From Amia ocellicauda (Eukaryota; Chordata; Actinopteri; Amiiformes; Amiidae): a stretch of 64,000 bases of DNA. The number at the start of each line of letters is the position of its first letter. The first letter of the stretch is position 1. A program made the position numbers and the translations under genes. The notes below the pieces were generated by a model that was not told where the DNA came from, did no database searches, and saw nothing but the letters and a program-made list of their open reading frames with translations. The stretch spans positions 25,736,733 through 25,800,732 of the forward strand of contig NC_089850.1 in the NCBI RefSeq assembly GCF_036373705.1, in the 5' to 3' direction. This document shows, in pieces, positions 43,701 through 58,700 of this stretch.

Positions 43701-46700
43701 GATCATTGAAACAACATATATAGCCCGTTTATTGTTTTGCGAGAAAAGCAGCCTCCAGATACCAGAGACGATTGCCTTATTATCTTCGCACAAAGCGTAT
43801 CAATTGTCATGTTTGCTGTACTTTTGAATTGGTAGCATCTAATAATTTGTGCATATCCACACCGTGGTAACCATCACCAGAGTGTATTCTCAGAACAGGG
43901 TTGTGTTTTTCTGCCTGGCATTGTTAGGTGCCTTTTATCCCATGCGATATTGACAGCTGTTTAACTGTACACCTGTCGAACCGGCGTCATAGCCACTCAT
44001 ATGTGTCAGGGTTTACTAGGTTTCCAGGCACAGAGTCACTGGATGTCTGAAAAACCTTTTATTAAGGAAACACGAGATCAATGCAATAAAAGGGACTGAA
44101 AATGCTAGCCTGACAATTGCTTTAATATGGAACTTCAATGGGTTAAGCCCATTACAATTAAACCAGCTGCACACTTGTTTTGTTTCCTAATTTATTACAG
44201 CTTCCTAATTTTTTGTATTGAAAAATACCTCAAATCATAGGTTAAATGCACTATTTCTTCACCCCCCCCCAAAAAAAACCAGACATGACAAATGTATTTT
44301 TTTTAAGTATTGAAATGTTAAAAGCTATTTTAACCATACCTATGTCTTATGCATAACAGGCTGTGGTGTCATAATTGCATTTACGGCTCCAATGTCTAAA
44401 ACAGAAAATATATGGCCAACAGAATTTACAGAATGCATTAAATAACCCTGAGACATTGCATCTGATATAAATACCCTTTATGTGACCTGTTAATTTTACA
44501 GAAAACCTTCTGAGAAAGGAAAATTACATATGAACCACTGGCTTTTGCAAAACTTGATTTATTCATTTGAAAAGGAAATAAAACAGTGGATGTTTTACTG
44601 CTATTTTACCGCAATAACTTTGATTAGTCTATCATCCCTTATAGGATTCTATGATTGCACTGGCTCCAAAGATGATAAAATATTATTAATTATTATTATT
44701 TTTTAATATAGGAGGTATCCATAACTAAGGAAGGATGTTGTAGTAGGGAAACTGCAAGAAAAGTAATTTTACTTTATGGAGTACAGATCACAGTAGACGG
44801 ATAGAGGAAAAAGCTGCTAGCTCCAATAAAAATAAAGTAGCTGAGGGCGAAAGAAGAAAACAGCTAAAGAGAAGACTGACTGATGATCTTAAAGGACAAG
44901 GCTAAGCCGTTCCTAACCAGCACTCAGCTAGATGCCGATTTCAATTCCTTTTTTTAATGTTCTTAAACACACATCCAAACAATGTCTTGCGGTTTTGGAT
45001 ACAGGTGTCTGCTAAATATAAAAATTGTAAAATATCAGAGAAAAGAAAGATGACAAAAATATGATGCACCTTTGTGGTTATGAATCATTTGGGGTTAAGA
45101 GAGGATACAAAAGAAAAACAAATCTGGTCAGAAAGAACAATCTTGGTGTCAATAGTCAATTATAATTGGGGCCATATGCTGTGAGGCAAATTGTCATAGA
45201 CCCATGTATAAGACAAGATAAAGACAGAGACAGATTTATAGCAGTACCTGATTGGGAATATGCAGGTTGAAATCCAGCCCACACACAAACTCGGTGTGAT
45301 GTTCCACGGTCTCCAGAAGTGACTCAGGCTTGGAAAAGTCCCAGAATCTGTGGACGCAAACCAAGAAAAAGCAATTCCACTAATTGAAAGGCAATTTTTT
45401 TCTCCTGATAGGCCACATACTGAAAGACCTGACGCAGCCAAAGCCCAATGGAACAAACTCATCCACTTTGCAAATGTAATTAAATCACTTACTTGAAAAT
45501 ACCTCAACCTATATAAATACATTAGGAATGCATAAATGCTAAGATTTCCATATGCTGCAGCCAAAGTATGTTATTTATGATTGCAGGGGGAGCCTTTAGC
45601 TTGCAGAGTGCTATTATTTAAAGAAAGCAGTCACAGTAAACTACTGGTCAAGAATATGCCATATTATTATATAAAATTAAATATAAGCAATAACAATATT
45701 TTGTGGATTACAGTATCAATACTTGAGACTAAAATAAACACAGGAGAATAGCCTGACATGTAATAATCTGCAGGCAACTTCAGGTAATCTTAGCATTGGA
45801 ATTTGATTTGTTTAATTTGATTTCATTTTGTACAATTTACATATACACTACAATCAAAAGTTTTAGAACACCCCCAGTTTTCCAGTTGTTATTGAAATTT
45901 AAGTCGTTTCTTACACCATCAAAGGCACTTGGAAACTGGATGAAACTCTGACACGAAGAGGTCTGGCAGACCCAAAGCCACAATAGAATCAGAAGACAAG
46001 TTTCTGAGAGTCAACAGCTTGCATCATAGGCGGCTCACAGGACAACAGCTTGGTCGAAATATGCAAGAAGACTTTGAGCTGCAGGTTTGACAGGTTGAGT
46101 GGCAGTAAGAAAGCCATTGCTAAAATGGCAAAATAAGAAAAAGAGGCGTGCCTGAGCCATGAAGCACTGCCAGTGGACTACTGAAGACTGGAAGAAGGTC
46201 TTATGGACCAATGAATCAAAAATTGAAATCTTCAGTTACATAAAGTTTACAAATGAGAGGAGGCCATTCGACCCCACATACTCATTTGGTGTTCATTAAT
46301 AACTAAGTGATCCAAGGATCCTATCCAGTCTATTTTTAAATGTTCCCAAATTTCAGTTTCAACCACATCGCTGGTCCGTCTTGAATGCCTTGAAGCCCAA
46401 TTTCCATTTGTGTCCCCGGGTGCGTGTGTCCCTGCTGACCTGGAAAAGCTCCTCTGGTTTGATGTGGTCGATGCCTTTCATGATTTTGAAGACTTGAATC
46501 AAGTCATGTACCCATGTAGTCTTCTCTGTTCCAGGGTGAAAAGGTTCAGTTCCCTCAGTCTCTATGAATTCATCATGCAGGGTTTTTCTACGCCATCGAG
46601 TTAGCGAAAGGATGGTTCCTCAGTATGTGACACCAACTGTCAAACATGGAGGAGGTGATGGTCTGGGGCTCTTTTGCTGGATCCAGAGTCGGCGACTTGC

Positions 46701-49700
46701 ACAGAGTGAGTGGCACCCTGAACCAGAACGGCTACCACAGCATTTTGCAGCACCATGCAATACCCTCTGGTATACACCTAGTTGGTCAGGGGTTCATCCT
46801 ACAGCAAGATAATGACCCAAAACATGGGATGAACTGGACAGAAGGGTGAAAGAAAAAGCAACCTACTAGTGCAACACATTTGTGGAAACGTTTGCAAGAG
46901 TGTTGGGAAGAACTGTCTGAAAAATATTTGATTTTCATTGTAGAAAGAAAAAATGGAAAAATACAGGTGTTCTAAAACTTTTGACCAGTAGTGTATTTTA
47001 TTAATTTAAACCTTTATACAAGTTTAGCATGGTAAATTTACCGTAGGGTGTTTACATCTTTTAACATGGTTTAAAGTTATACAATGCACTTGTAGTGATT
47101 TCCTACAGGTTCAACAAGCCTTCACCATACTTTACAACACTGGACTATAGGAAATGCATCATATACCATAGTAAATGTTTGTAAATGTGCACTATATTAC
47201 AGCATGGTTCAGTCATGGTCTAGTGTAGTAAAGCACAGTGTAGGCATGTTCAAACTGCAGGAAACACTGCAAAACTATGGTAAAACCAACTTAAAAGATC
47301 AATACTCCTATGGTGAAGTTTAACAGGGGTAGCTTGCATAAGGGGCTACTTTATTATGCACAAGTGAAAAATGTTTTGTGAAAGTCTAGGACATGTAATA
47401 ATAGTTCCACAAAACATATTAGCTACCACATGCATAGAAGTCTATTCAAAACTCAGGGATAAAATGCATCTCTCACTCTTTAAACAACCGCCTGGGACAA
47501 AACAGGTGAAGCAATATTCTCTTCCAATTAGGCAGCAAATAATATGAGCTTACACGTCCTGTGCCTTGTTTACTTTACGCACTTGCTTCTCTCTGCCATC
47601 CCAAATGACTGGGATGCTGGCTATTCAACAACACCATAGCAACTGAATCTTTTCCGTTATTACTAGTAAAACACGAGGCTGACGGCTTATCTTTGGTAAA
47701 CATTAAACTTTCACGTGCTTAAAGGATGCAGCAATGGAGTTGCTAAAGTAAATGCAGGTGTGAAAATGGTATAAAACACCAGGTGGCTCTTGCTTTCTAA
47801 ATCCATTCACATATGCTTCTGCTATAACTTGATAAATTAAGTACTTTTGCATAAACTAACAATGGTTTACCACACATATACAATCCATAGAACATTATTT
47901 TATTAAAGCTCTTATGGAGTTCAGCAATAATTATAGCAGGGATCATTAAACACACCACTGATGCCTTAAAGCACTAATCTGGACTACACAAAAATAAAAC
48001 TGAAACTAACACACTGTGGAAGCAGTGCAGTGTGTGAAGCTGAGAACACAGCCATCTCCTTCATTTGCAGTGATCACTTTGACTTTGTGTATATGGATTG
48101 TGTAGGGAACCTATATTACCAAATCCCTGGTACACTTTCAGAGAGGACAGTTTCAAGTTTCCCTTACATTTGTTTTTGCCAATTAAAAAAAAATATATAT
48201 GTATATTTTATCTCACACCCAACAGATTTGGTATATTAGCATGGTACCATTATGATAGAATTATTAAATATAATCAAAACAGGAAAGCAGAATATAAGGT
48301 CTATTTTGATATACATTTAATCTATTCTTGATTTTTGTTTTTATAGCAGAGTTTAAATACTACATGGACGCAAGGTTTCAAGATAAGGGTTTGTTACCAG
48401 GGAGTTTCTGGTCAAAGCCATTGCTCTGAAACTGGCTGACTGTGAAAACCACCTTGCACTCTGAATAATAAATGCAAATCAAATCCTTTGTTAAATTACA
48501 CTTCACCAGAAGATGCTAATGAATAGTTCATCCAGACCAGTTTATAGAGAAGAGGGGATTATTAATTGTGGCCCTTATGTTCTTACAGTGAAGCAGGGCA
48601 TAACGTACACATTTGAAATCCACGTATATAATGACAGCAAAATATTTTCTGACCATAAGATAAAGTTTTCAAAGAAAGAAACCTCTAGACATGCAAAAAA
48701 TATCCTACTGGGAAAACAGATCGTAGTTTTCACAACTTCGAATTGGGATTTGCAACATCATTAATGTATCCAATACACATCCAATTTGATTATAATTTTC
48801 AGTTTACTGCATTCAGTCTTTTTTAAATGCAGTGTGAACCAAAACTTTGGTTTGTTTGAAGTCATTACATTTTATCATTTTTAATAAATGGGCACATACC
48901 TGTGATTGTGTGTGTGAACACTACAGTATAACACTGTACACCACATCATAATGAATTATTCTAAAAAGGAAAATAAAAAATGTGAACTAGGAAGCTGTTC
49001 GTGTTGTGTTGCTTGTGGGTAACTCATGCTTTTTCCCTACAGGCAAATTTAATTCTAGATGTATCAAGATTATAATTTATAAAACAGTATATTAACACAC
49101 CGACTATTCTCTCTTTAAACTATTATATAAAAGAACTATACAGAACAGCCCACATTGATGTAAATTATAAAGATCATTGTGCCAGCAGCATTAAGTAATA
49201 AAGGGCAACTGTTTCGCATTTTTGCTTACTCATGCTTGTGTATCAGTTTGGGAAATTCCATGTTTTACTATGCAAGTTTACTGTTCCAGTACACTCCAGT
49301 GGTGTTTTATGGGGTTGACAGGACTCTAAATGGGTTCTGAAATGTTTTCCAGCTGTCATTTCCTCCCAGCTTTGTGACATAGTTATTACGATTAGCATTT
49401 TGTTGCGTCAGTGCCTCAGAGTTTCATGCATTTAAATGAGGTTTTTTCCACTTATCTACACATCTTACTCATAGAAAAATTGCTATTGTTAAAAGAAGTA
49501 TATACTAAAATAACAAAATTGAAATACCATAATTGGGTAAGTCCCAGTTTTAGCTTTCTTTTGCAGAGGGCAGCAGGTTTTTGTCAAAGACTTTTCTGTA
49601 CTTTGCGCCATTCATTATCCCTGTTATAAGCGCCCCAGACAATATTGATGAGAAACATCCCCATATAACATGATGTTGCCACCACCATGCTTCACAGTAG

Positions 49701-52700
49701 GGATGTTATTTGGGTGATGCACTGTGTTGGGTTTGTGCCAAATATAACTCTTTGAATTTAGGCCAATAAGAATGTAGAATGTCCTGAGTGTTTTTGCATA
49801 CTTCAAATGGGATTCAAGGTGGGCTTTCATGAGTGACATACAGCTCAGATTTGAGGAGAGCTTGGGATATTGTTGTCACATGCACACATTGAGCAGGCAT
49901 AAAAGGTCAGTTTGTAGGGAAAGCCTGATCTATGATCTATGATATTTGCTTATAGTTGAGCTAATTTAGGGTTACTATTACAAAGGGGGTAGAAAATTCA
50001 ACCAAGCTATTTCAGTTTTATTTATTTTTTATTCCAGGCTATAAGGCAACAAAAGTGAACATTTTGAAAGGGGTGTAGACTTTCTATAGGCACTGTGTGT
50101 TTATGTATATTAAATGTGTATATAATATGTGCAGATGCACATTTTGCTTTTTGCAACATTCAAACATAAACCAAATGTATCAATACATAGTTGTACCTAA
50201 AAATATTCACACCCTTCACCTGAAACAATGTTATTTGATTAATCATTTAGTTTAACACATGAGGTTCATTAAATCAATTACTTATCCATTAGATGTTTTC
50301 ATTGCTAACTGATTGAAAAAAGACAAGTGGATGTGTACATTTCTGACTACCTCTCCACTGATTGTCAGTATTTTGTGGATACCCATTTGGCTTTGTTAAC
50401 CTTGAGAAGACTTACTGTAGCCTTTTAATTAGTTAATGCACTTTACAGGAAACAAGTTTTACAACTCCTCCAGGATGAACAGCTTTTGCTTCTGAACTGC
50501 TTTCTCTAGTTCATGCCAGGTTTGGAGACTACAATGTGAAACCAAGAACAATGATTGTATTGTCACAAGAGCCTGACCGATACAGATACCGATAATCGGG
50601 GAGCAAAATTTCCCAATTACTGATATATCTGCCGATATTTCCTTTTATGTAGCATGCAAAACAGACGTTTTCTAGCATGGTTCCCTCAAATTTGACTCTC
50701 AGACAAATGTTTACAAATATGCACCGACGGCAGGACTATAACATTTAAATAATAAACTTTAAGATAACATACATTTTCATCAGAAATAACCACAAATCAA
50801 ACATTGCAAAAAATAAATAAATTAGAATAAGGGAGAATAAGCAAAAATATAAAAATGGGCATGTTCTATACATTAGAACAAATAATAAGAGTGCTAGTCT
50901 AGCTAATATTAGCATTTTACACATGGCAGGTTCTCTCAGGTTTGCAAGTCTTGCTCAGTGCTCAATATTGGCCATCCAACAGGGGCAGGTTATAGTGCAG
51001 GACACATAGCTTTTCTGCATTTTCTCTCCAAAGAGAATTAATTAATTCATTTAAAAAAGCTCTCAAAAGTGTAACTTATGTACTGCATCTGTTAAGGGTA
51101 TTGCAATATGAATCATAGCCAAAACAGGATGTAGGATTTGAAATAGTTTGATAAATATCCTGTATAGTTTCAGTTTTATCCAACATTGTCTGAGAGGTGC
51201 GTTTTCCTTCACTTATTTCCTTTAGACTTTTAACTGTGATCTGAGCTTGGAGACTTTTTGTTTGCTTATATCCAGACAATATCTTCAACAAACATTTACT
51301 GTTTTTCTTTATTTTAATTGCTATTGTGAATTTTGAAAAGCGATTTAATAAACTTTTCATTAAAAATGCGCCTCTATACCATAGTATACAGTAATCTTCC
51401 ATCAAGAAGAGAATAAATATTAACCAAAACCATCGATGTTCAAATGCAGCATGGCTCTCAGAAACACTTTCTATTGATTTTGTGTGTTTTAGTGAAACAT
51501 GTGTTTATTGGTTTATAAGCTCTGTTTCACTATGGCCTGTGCTGTGAATCACTGGTGTCGGAAGCTTCCATTGGAAAATTGAAACACCATAACTATGTTC
51601 AAAAACAATGGTAAATAAATATAATAATGACCGTTAAACCAAACAAACATATATTTATTATAAAGGCTATATCAATTATTATCAAAGGCTGTTTGAGAAT
51701 GTATCGGTGCATTATTGGAGGAATTAGTGCCGATAAAGATATTTCTGTAAAAGGTCAATATCGGCTGATAATATTGGTGCTCCGATATATCTGTCGGGCC
51801 CTAAACGTCATGATTCTTCAGGAAACACACAGCACTTTTGACAATGAGGTCAACTGGAGAAGAGAATGGGATGGTGATATTTATTTTAGTCACAAGTCTT
51901 CTGTGAGTGGTAGTGTTGCTATTTTATTTAGTAGGAATTGTAAACCCCTGTCCTGTGAAACAGTGGAAGTTTTTAAAGGGAAGTCAGAGCAAACATTGGA
52001 GGGTACATGCTTAACTTTTTTTATTATATATGCACCTACAGAAGCAAGAGAGAGCTTTTTTTTCTAAAACTCTTAGATCAGACAATTGAGAGTTGCCCTG
52101 ATGATAAGTATTTGTTTTTAAATAGGGGATTTTAACTGTATAGCTGAAGACCATTTTGATCGTAATCACATAGAGCCGCATGCCTTGTCTAAAGCCTCTG
52201 AGAGGCTATGACCTGTGTGACGTGTGGAGCAGGGAATAAAATGAACACCTGCCATCCGCCAAATGCGGGTAGATTTAGCAAGTGGCGGTAAATCTGTCAA
52301 TTTAACCAGCCACTTTGGCGGGTACCCAACAAATGTACAGGAACTCAACTTTTAGTTTCTGATAGTGTATTTGTCAGTATGTTTAAAAATACAGTTAGTT
52401 ATTTGGCAAACTGCAATATCATGTTTTTTTTAAATATATGGCATCTGAACAGTCTTCGGTCCAGGAGGACATATTTCATGGAGAGCAATGGAGCAGAAGT
52501 AAGATGGTTAAGGATGTGGGAAAATAATTAATTTTAATTACTTTTCATAGTCATAATTACTGACTTTTTAACTACCTGGATCAAAGTGTTTCAGAATTAT
52601 AATATGACAGAAAAGGAAAGATAACTGCAACAAACGCGATACACACACAGCCGGCTATTGCCGTTTATTCTGTATTCGTTGGAACTCGAACGAACAGTTC

Positions 52701-55700
52701 TGTTTCTGAACGCAGAGCGGACGTCTGAGTGTGGTTTGGAGAGGAAAAGTCAATCGTTTATTCAAGAAGACTGTATTAATTAGTTAGATAGGTCTTATAC
52801 ATTTTGTATTTCGCCGTTGTGACCGGAAAACATTGTCACAAGGACGGTACTGTAAGGCATTTTCATTGCAGCTCACACTGCTAAACTGGCAATTGAATGA
52901 AAATGTATAAAAAAGAATAACACATTGTAGCAACCTTGCCTTTGTACAGGTCTCTGATAACATAAAACACTTGAGGCAGAGTTTTCCAGAACAAAAACTG
53001 TGGTTTATTAATCTGTTGCAGAGGTACTTCCCTTTTCGCCCTTTTTCCTTCAGATTCCCTCCCAAACTCACAGATCATTCTCTTCATTAAACTCCCACTC
53101 AACTCGAACTCCCTGCGCATCACCCTTATATACACCCCCTATCTGGTGACTCCCTCCCATCCAATCACTGCTTTCCGGCTGTACACAGACACAAACATCC
53201 CTCCCTAACCCAACACAACATCCCACACGTAACACACATTCACACTCATGCACACACACACACAGACAGAGTCCCTGAACTGACTCACCCTGCATACACA
53301 CTTTTTTCATCCTCCCTCACCTTTGGGCTGCCCTACTGGCACATACACACTTGCAAGTAGAAACTGTGGGAGAATGTTTTTTCTATCCAAATCCTTTTCC
53401 CCTCATACACACCTGTTATGGTGATTGGTTAATTACCTGAATAAATGCCACGTTTTAACATGTTCACCACACATGTAAGAACCCTTGTGCATTTTTGTTG
53501 ATGTTTGCCTTTGGCTGGTAAAAATACCAAGTGGCTGGTAAGTTTTTTTCCTTCTACCAGACACAGTGGCTTATGGCCAAAAAAGTTAGTTTTATCCCCT
53601 AGTGTGGAGAAAGTTTCTCAATAATGTGCGGCAGTACACATGGGTGCAGGTCAGAGGTAACTCCCTCTCTCTTGCAAGGCTGGATAGGTTGTAATGTTTT
53701 AAACACCATTTTAGTGTTTTTAAGCCCCAGTCAGCTTCTCTGATCATTGTTTAGTTTCATGTAATGTTTTTATTCAGTCAGTTAGATCTCGCAAGTGCTT
53801 ACTTGGGTGTTAATACAGTTTTATTAAAAGATTCCCTTTTTATTAAGTGCTTGGAGAGTTTTTGGAAGAGCTGGAGAGCACAGAAAGGGAGTTTTAGTTC
53901 TTTGGCACAGTGTTGGGATGTGGGAAGGCTGCAGGCTGCAGATGCATCAGTTCTGCTAACAATACAAAATTGTGGACTGTGAGAGTGAGACGGTGAGAGA
54001 TCTGGAGATTGAATTCGTGGAGCTCCAGCACACGCTGGAATCCACAGGTGATCGAGAACGGTTTGAGGCTCTCAAAGCAAAACAGGTGTCACTAGTTGAC
54101 CTGCTGGGTGTGAGGGCACAGGGGGTGTTGGTGAGGTCATGGTTTCAGGGTGTGTCACAGATGGATGCCCCCACGCAGTTTTTCTTTGCCCTGGAGAAGA
54201 AAAGTGGTCAGAGCAAGTTGATCCACTGCTTGCACTCAGAGACAGGGCAGGAGCTGCATGACCCTGCGGACATCAGGAGGAGAGCATGGGAGTTTTATAG
54301 CCAGCTCTTTACCAGCGAGCTGCAGGAGGGCACAGGCAAGGCAGAGGCTTTTTACACCGGGTTGCCACAGGTCTCTGAAGAGGCCTGCAGAAAATGCTCT
54401 CTGCTTTAGAGTCTGAATAACATTAAAGCCCCCGGCAATGATGGCCTCCCCGTTGAATTTTTTAAAAGCTTCTGGTCTCTGCTGGGGGTTGACCTGCTGG
54501 CTGTGCTGCAGGAGAGCCTGGTGAGGGCAGTGGTGGCTTTACTGCCCAAGAAAGGCAATCTGTGTGAGATCAAGAACTGGAGGCCAGTGGCCTTGTTCTG
54601 TGCCAACTATAAGATTTTCTCCAAGGTTCTGGTAGTCCAGCTGGGGAGGTCATGGGTGCAGTGATACACTCTGACCAGTCCAACTGTGTGCCTGGCAGGT
54701 CAATAGTTGACAATATCTCTCTGATTCAGGATGTTTGGAGCATCTCTAGATTTTGGGTTTAGATACTGGTCCAATTTCACTGGACAAGGAGAAAGCTTTT
54801 GAACGGGTTGAACCCCAGTATTTATGGCGCATGCTGGAGGCCTTTGGGTTCAGCCCTGGTTATATAGCTCTGATTCAGGTGCTGTACAGTGACATCGAGA
54901 GTGTTCTTAAGATTAACGGTGGCTTGAGTGCTCCTGGTGGACCGTGGGGGATCAGGCAGGGCTGCTCTCTGTCAGGGATGCTCCATTCCCTGACCATCGT
55001 GCCCCTGTTACACCGGCTGCGCAGTGTGCGCTCGGGGTTGGTATCCCAGGATGCTCCGCCTCTCTCCATCTCTCTGCTTATGCTGATGATGTTGTGGTTA
55101 TAGTGGGGGGGGGGTGCAGGATGTGCAGCTGCTCAGGGACATCTTTGAGTACTTTGCAGCAGTCTCTTCATCAAGGGTTAACTGGATCAAAAGCTGTGCC
55201 CTGCTGGTAGGGGAGTGAAGAGGAGGGCGTCCAAGCCTCCCCAGTGGACAGGAGTGGAAAGGAGGAGGATTCAGGTACCTCGAGGTTCATCTTGTGGATG
55301 ACACCACAGAGGGGAAGAACTGGAACGGGGTGACTGAGGGAGTGCAGGGCCGCCTAGATAGGTGGCGCTGGCTGCTGCCCCAGCTCTCCTACAGGGGCCA
55401 CACCCTGATCATCAACACGCTGGTGGCATCTGTGCTGTGGCACAGGATGCGCTTTGTGCCCCCCCTGCCAGGGCTGCTGGCACAGGTGCAGAGGATCATC
55501 TTGGGCTTCTTCTGGGATGTGTTGCATAGACTGAGGCAGATGGTGCTGTACCTGCACCGTGAAAAGGAATGTGGCAGGGTCTCATGCACCTGGCCAGCCA
55601 TGTGTTAGCATTCAGACTTCAGTCTACTCTGCGGTTGCTGTAGTGCCCAGACAGCTTGGCCCGGAGGCCTGTAGCCTGCTTTGCCAAGCCACCCCCCTGC

Positions 55701-58700
55701 AGCTGGACCTGCCTCTGTTCCTCACCGACTGCAGCAGCGTGAATTTGAGCACCCTGCCTCCTTTCTACCTGATGCAGGCAGAGAGGGCCCAGGGGGACTG
55801 GTACTTACACTGGCTTCTGGAGGAGCCCCTGCTGCATAATCCCCATCTGCGAATAGCCTGTGATGGCCTGCCTGCCAGGATGACTGCTAAAGTCATTACA
55901 CAACTGTGTCATCTGTTGGACAGGGATCATCAGGGTTGGTGTAGTGTGGACAGTTTGGCCACAGTGCTGGGTCTGTGATACCGCCACTGTGCCACCAGGA
56001 TACTGTTGGTGGTGCGCATGGCATTGCCAGCGGAGGAGACTTTGCTGCTGGAGCAGTTGCTTGAGGGGACAGTGTTCCTGGACCCTGGTGACCCCTTCCC
56101 CACACAGCTGGTGAGCCCTGTTTTTAAACCGGGTCCCTCTCGTGGGCCCCTGCTGGATCACCACACTGACTTGTCCCTGGACACAGCGCAGGGCAGGGTG
56201 CTGAGCACAGCATTCATCAAGGCTTTGCATCAGGACACTTTGAGAATGCTGCCTGACGCGAGGCTTGGGGGGGGGGGGGGGGGGGGAGGCCTGCCTGGAG
56301 AGGACTGTACAAGACACCGTTAGATAAGTGGGCAGGGGACCTGCAGTGGCGTCTGTTGCACACCATCTTGGCCATTAATTATTATATTTCAATTCTGAAG
56401 CCGGGGGTGACGGCCCTTTCTGTGCGGTGCAAGAAACTGTTTTCCATTGTTTTAGTGACTGCCCTCGACATTCTCCTCTTTTTAGCGTTTTAAAACAGGT
56501 TTTTACTGCTCTTAAATTTGGATTTTAACATCAAGGGGTTTATTTTAGGTTTTCTTTTTAAAAGACAACAACTGGTCATGAGTAAAGTGATGATAATGAA
56601 ATAGAGAATAAGAATAAATAAGTGCAACAGTCAGAGTAAGTGACATGGGGGACAGCCATACGCGTGAGACTGTACTGTAGCGCATGGGTCCCAACCCTTG
56701 CTTTTGTTCCAACTGAGCAATGACTTAATTGGACCTTAATTGAAGTAATAATCTGATTAGATTTTACATTTTAAATTGTGTAATAAGAGAGTTGGTTCTT
56801 TAATAAGCAATTTATACAATTCTATACTTAACTTAAAACCCCTAATGTTTAAAACATTGAAAAGGCTGCAATTTAGTTCATTAGTTAAGGGTTCAATTAA
56901 GAACTGGGTGATGCTCTAGTTGACGACAGGACCAGCAATCAGACCCAGATTCAAAACCTGACTGCCCAGCTCGAGAAGGCTCTGGAGACAGATCGAAAGT
57001 GATGTGAGGAACTGATTGTTGAGCAGGAGAAGATCAAGCTGCTCACTAAAACCACTGAAAAGGAGAAAGCACTCAATTACAATCTTGAGGAAGAAAGGCA
57101 GTCTGAGCAGAGGTCTACTGCTGTGAAAATAGAAGAGCTGGGTGATTCTCTGGGTCAAAATAAGACCTACCATAAAGTCCAGATCCAACACCTCGCTGCA
57201 GAGCTGCAGGAAGAAAGAGGAAACTCCAGGGTTCAGGAGAAAGACTTGTGCTCCATTATTTGCAAGCATAAGAATGCTCTTGAAGCCAAGAGAGAGAGGT
57301 GTGAGGAAGTCCTCTCCAAGAAGAAGAGAAATCAGGCCAAGAAGATGGCTGATCAGGCCCAGATCCAACACCTCACCACCTAGCTCAAAAAGGCTCTTGA
57401 GGCTGATCAAATGCAATGTGAGGAATGAATTACTGTGCAGAAGAAGATTCAGTTGCTCACTGAAAACTCTGAGAAGCAGAAAGCACTCAATTGCCATCTC
57501 GAGGAAGAAAGGCAGAAGCTGTTGTCTGAGCAGAAGTCTAATGATGTGAAAATGCAAGAGCTGGTTGAAGACAGGACCAGCCATCAGTCCCAGTCGCTCT
57601 CATGGGTGCAGCTGTATTTATCCACAATAGATTTTCACTGCCTAGGAAAAACAAAGAGAGACTACATTTTGCCATCAATGTTGTGTATTGAGAGCAGAAA
57701 TGTGTGTGTTTTTGTGTACACATGAGTAATGCAGATATAAATCTAGTAATATATGAGGACTGTATATGGATCCAGAGGACAGAGCCACCCAGTGGAGACG
57801 TAGAATAAAACACCCCTAAATATTAGTCCTGGAAGATAAACCTGAGTGAATATGAAATCATTAATATCATCTCTTCTCCAGGCATGTATGACACTGTGTA
57901 TTTTAGTCAGTTTTATCTACATAGCAGCATAGGGTTGAAACATAACCATATCTCCTTCCTAGAGCCCAACCGATACAGATAATTGGGAAGCAAAATTTCC
58001 TGATTACTGATAGATCTGCTGATATTTACTTTTTTGTTAACGTGCAAAAAAGACATTTTCTAGTATGGATCCCTCAAATCTCTCCCTGTCAGAGAAATTG
58101 TGTCAAATATGCACTAATGCACTTTTACATTTTTACATAAAAACTTTAATTAAATAATTTTCATCATAAATAACCACAAATCAAACATTGTAAAAATACA
58201 TTAGAATAAGGGAGAATAAAGGAAAAATATGCATGTTCTATACATTAGAACAAAGACCAAGGTATATGAGCAATTTCACACACACATAGAAAAATATGCA
58301 TGTTCTATGCATTAGAGAAAATAATAATATAGTGTTATGTGCTGGTTTGGCTTATATTAGCATTTTACACTTGTCAGGTTCTCTCAGGTTCGCAAGTCCT
58401 CCGCAGTGCTCAAGTGCCGATCACACATGGGCAGGTTATAGTGCAGGCAGTACAGCACAGCTGCATTTGTTTTTAAGAAATGTATTTAAAAAATGCCCTC
58501 GAAAGTGTAACTTATGTAATACGTATGCTAAACATATTGCAATACAAATCACAGCCAAAACACGATGTAGGATTTGAAATAGTTGTATAAATATCATGTA
58601 TATTTTCAGTTTTATCCAACATTGTCTGAGAGAAAAAATGTGCCTCTATGTCATATTATACAAATGCAGCACAGCTTTCAAACACACTTTCTATTGGTTA

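Noticed and set aside
43630..43830. Possible small gene in the PEX7 last intron
   Set aside because: The 64-residue frame has no homology that I recognise, no splice context and no biased codon use; at most a candidate conserved non-coding segment.
45160..45564. 134-residue minus-strand frame
   Set aside because: It runs through introns on both sides of the PEX7 penultimate exon and is in a different frame from the conserved sequence.
56916..57584. 222-residue open frame on the minus strand, Leu-rich
   Set aside because: It is the antisense of the coiled-coil fragment: CTC/CTT codons opposite GAG/AAG produce an artificial leucine-rich frame. The plus strand has the coherent heptad protein.
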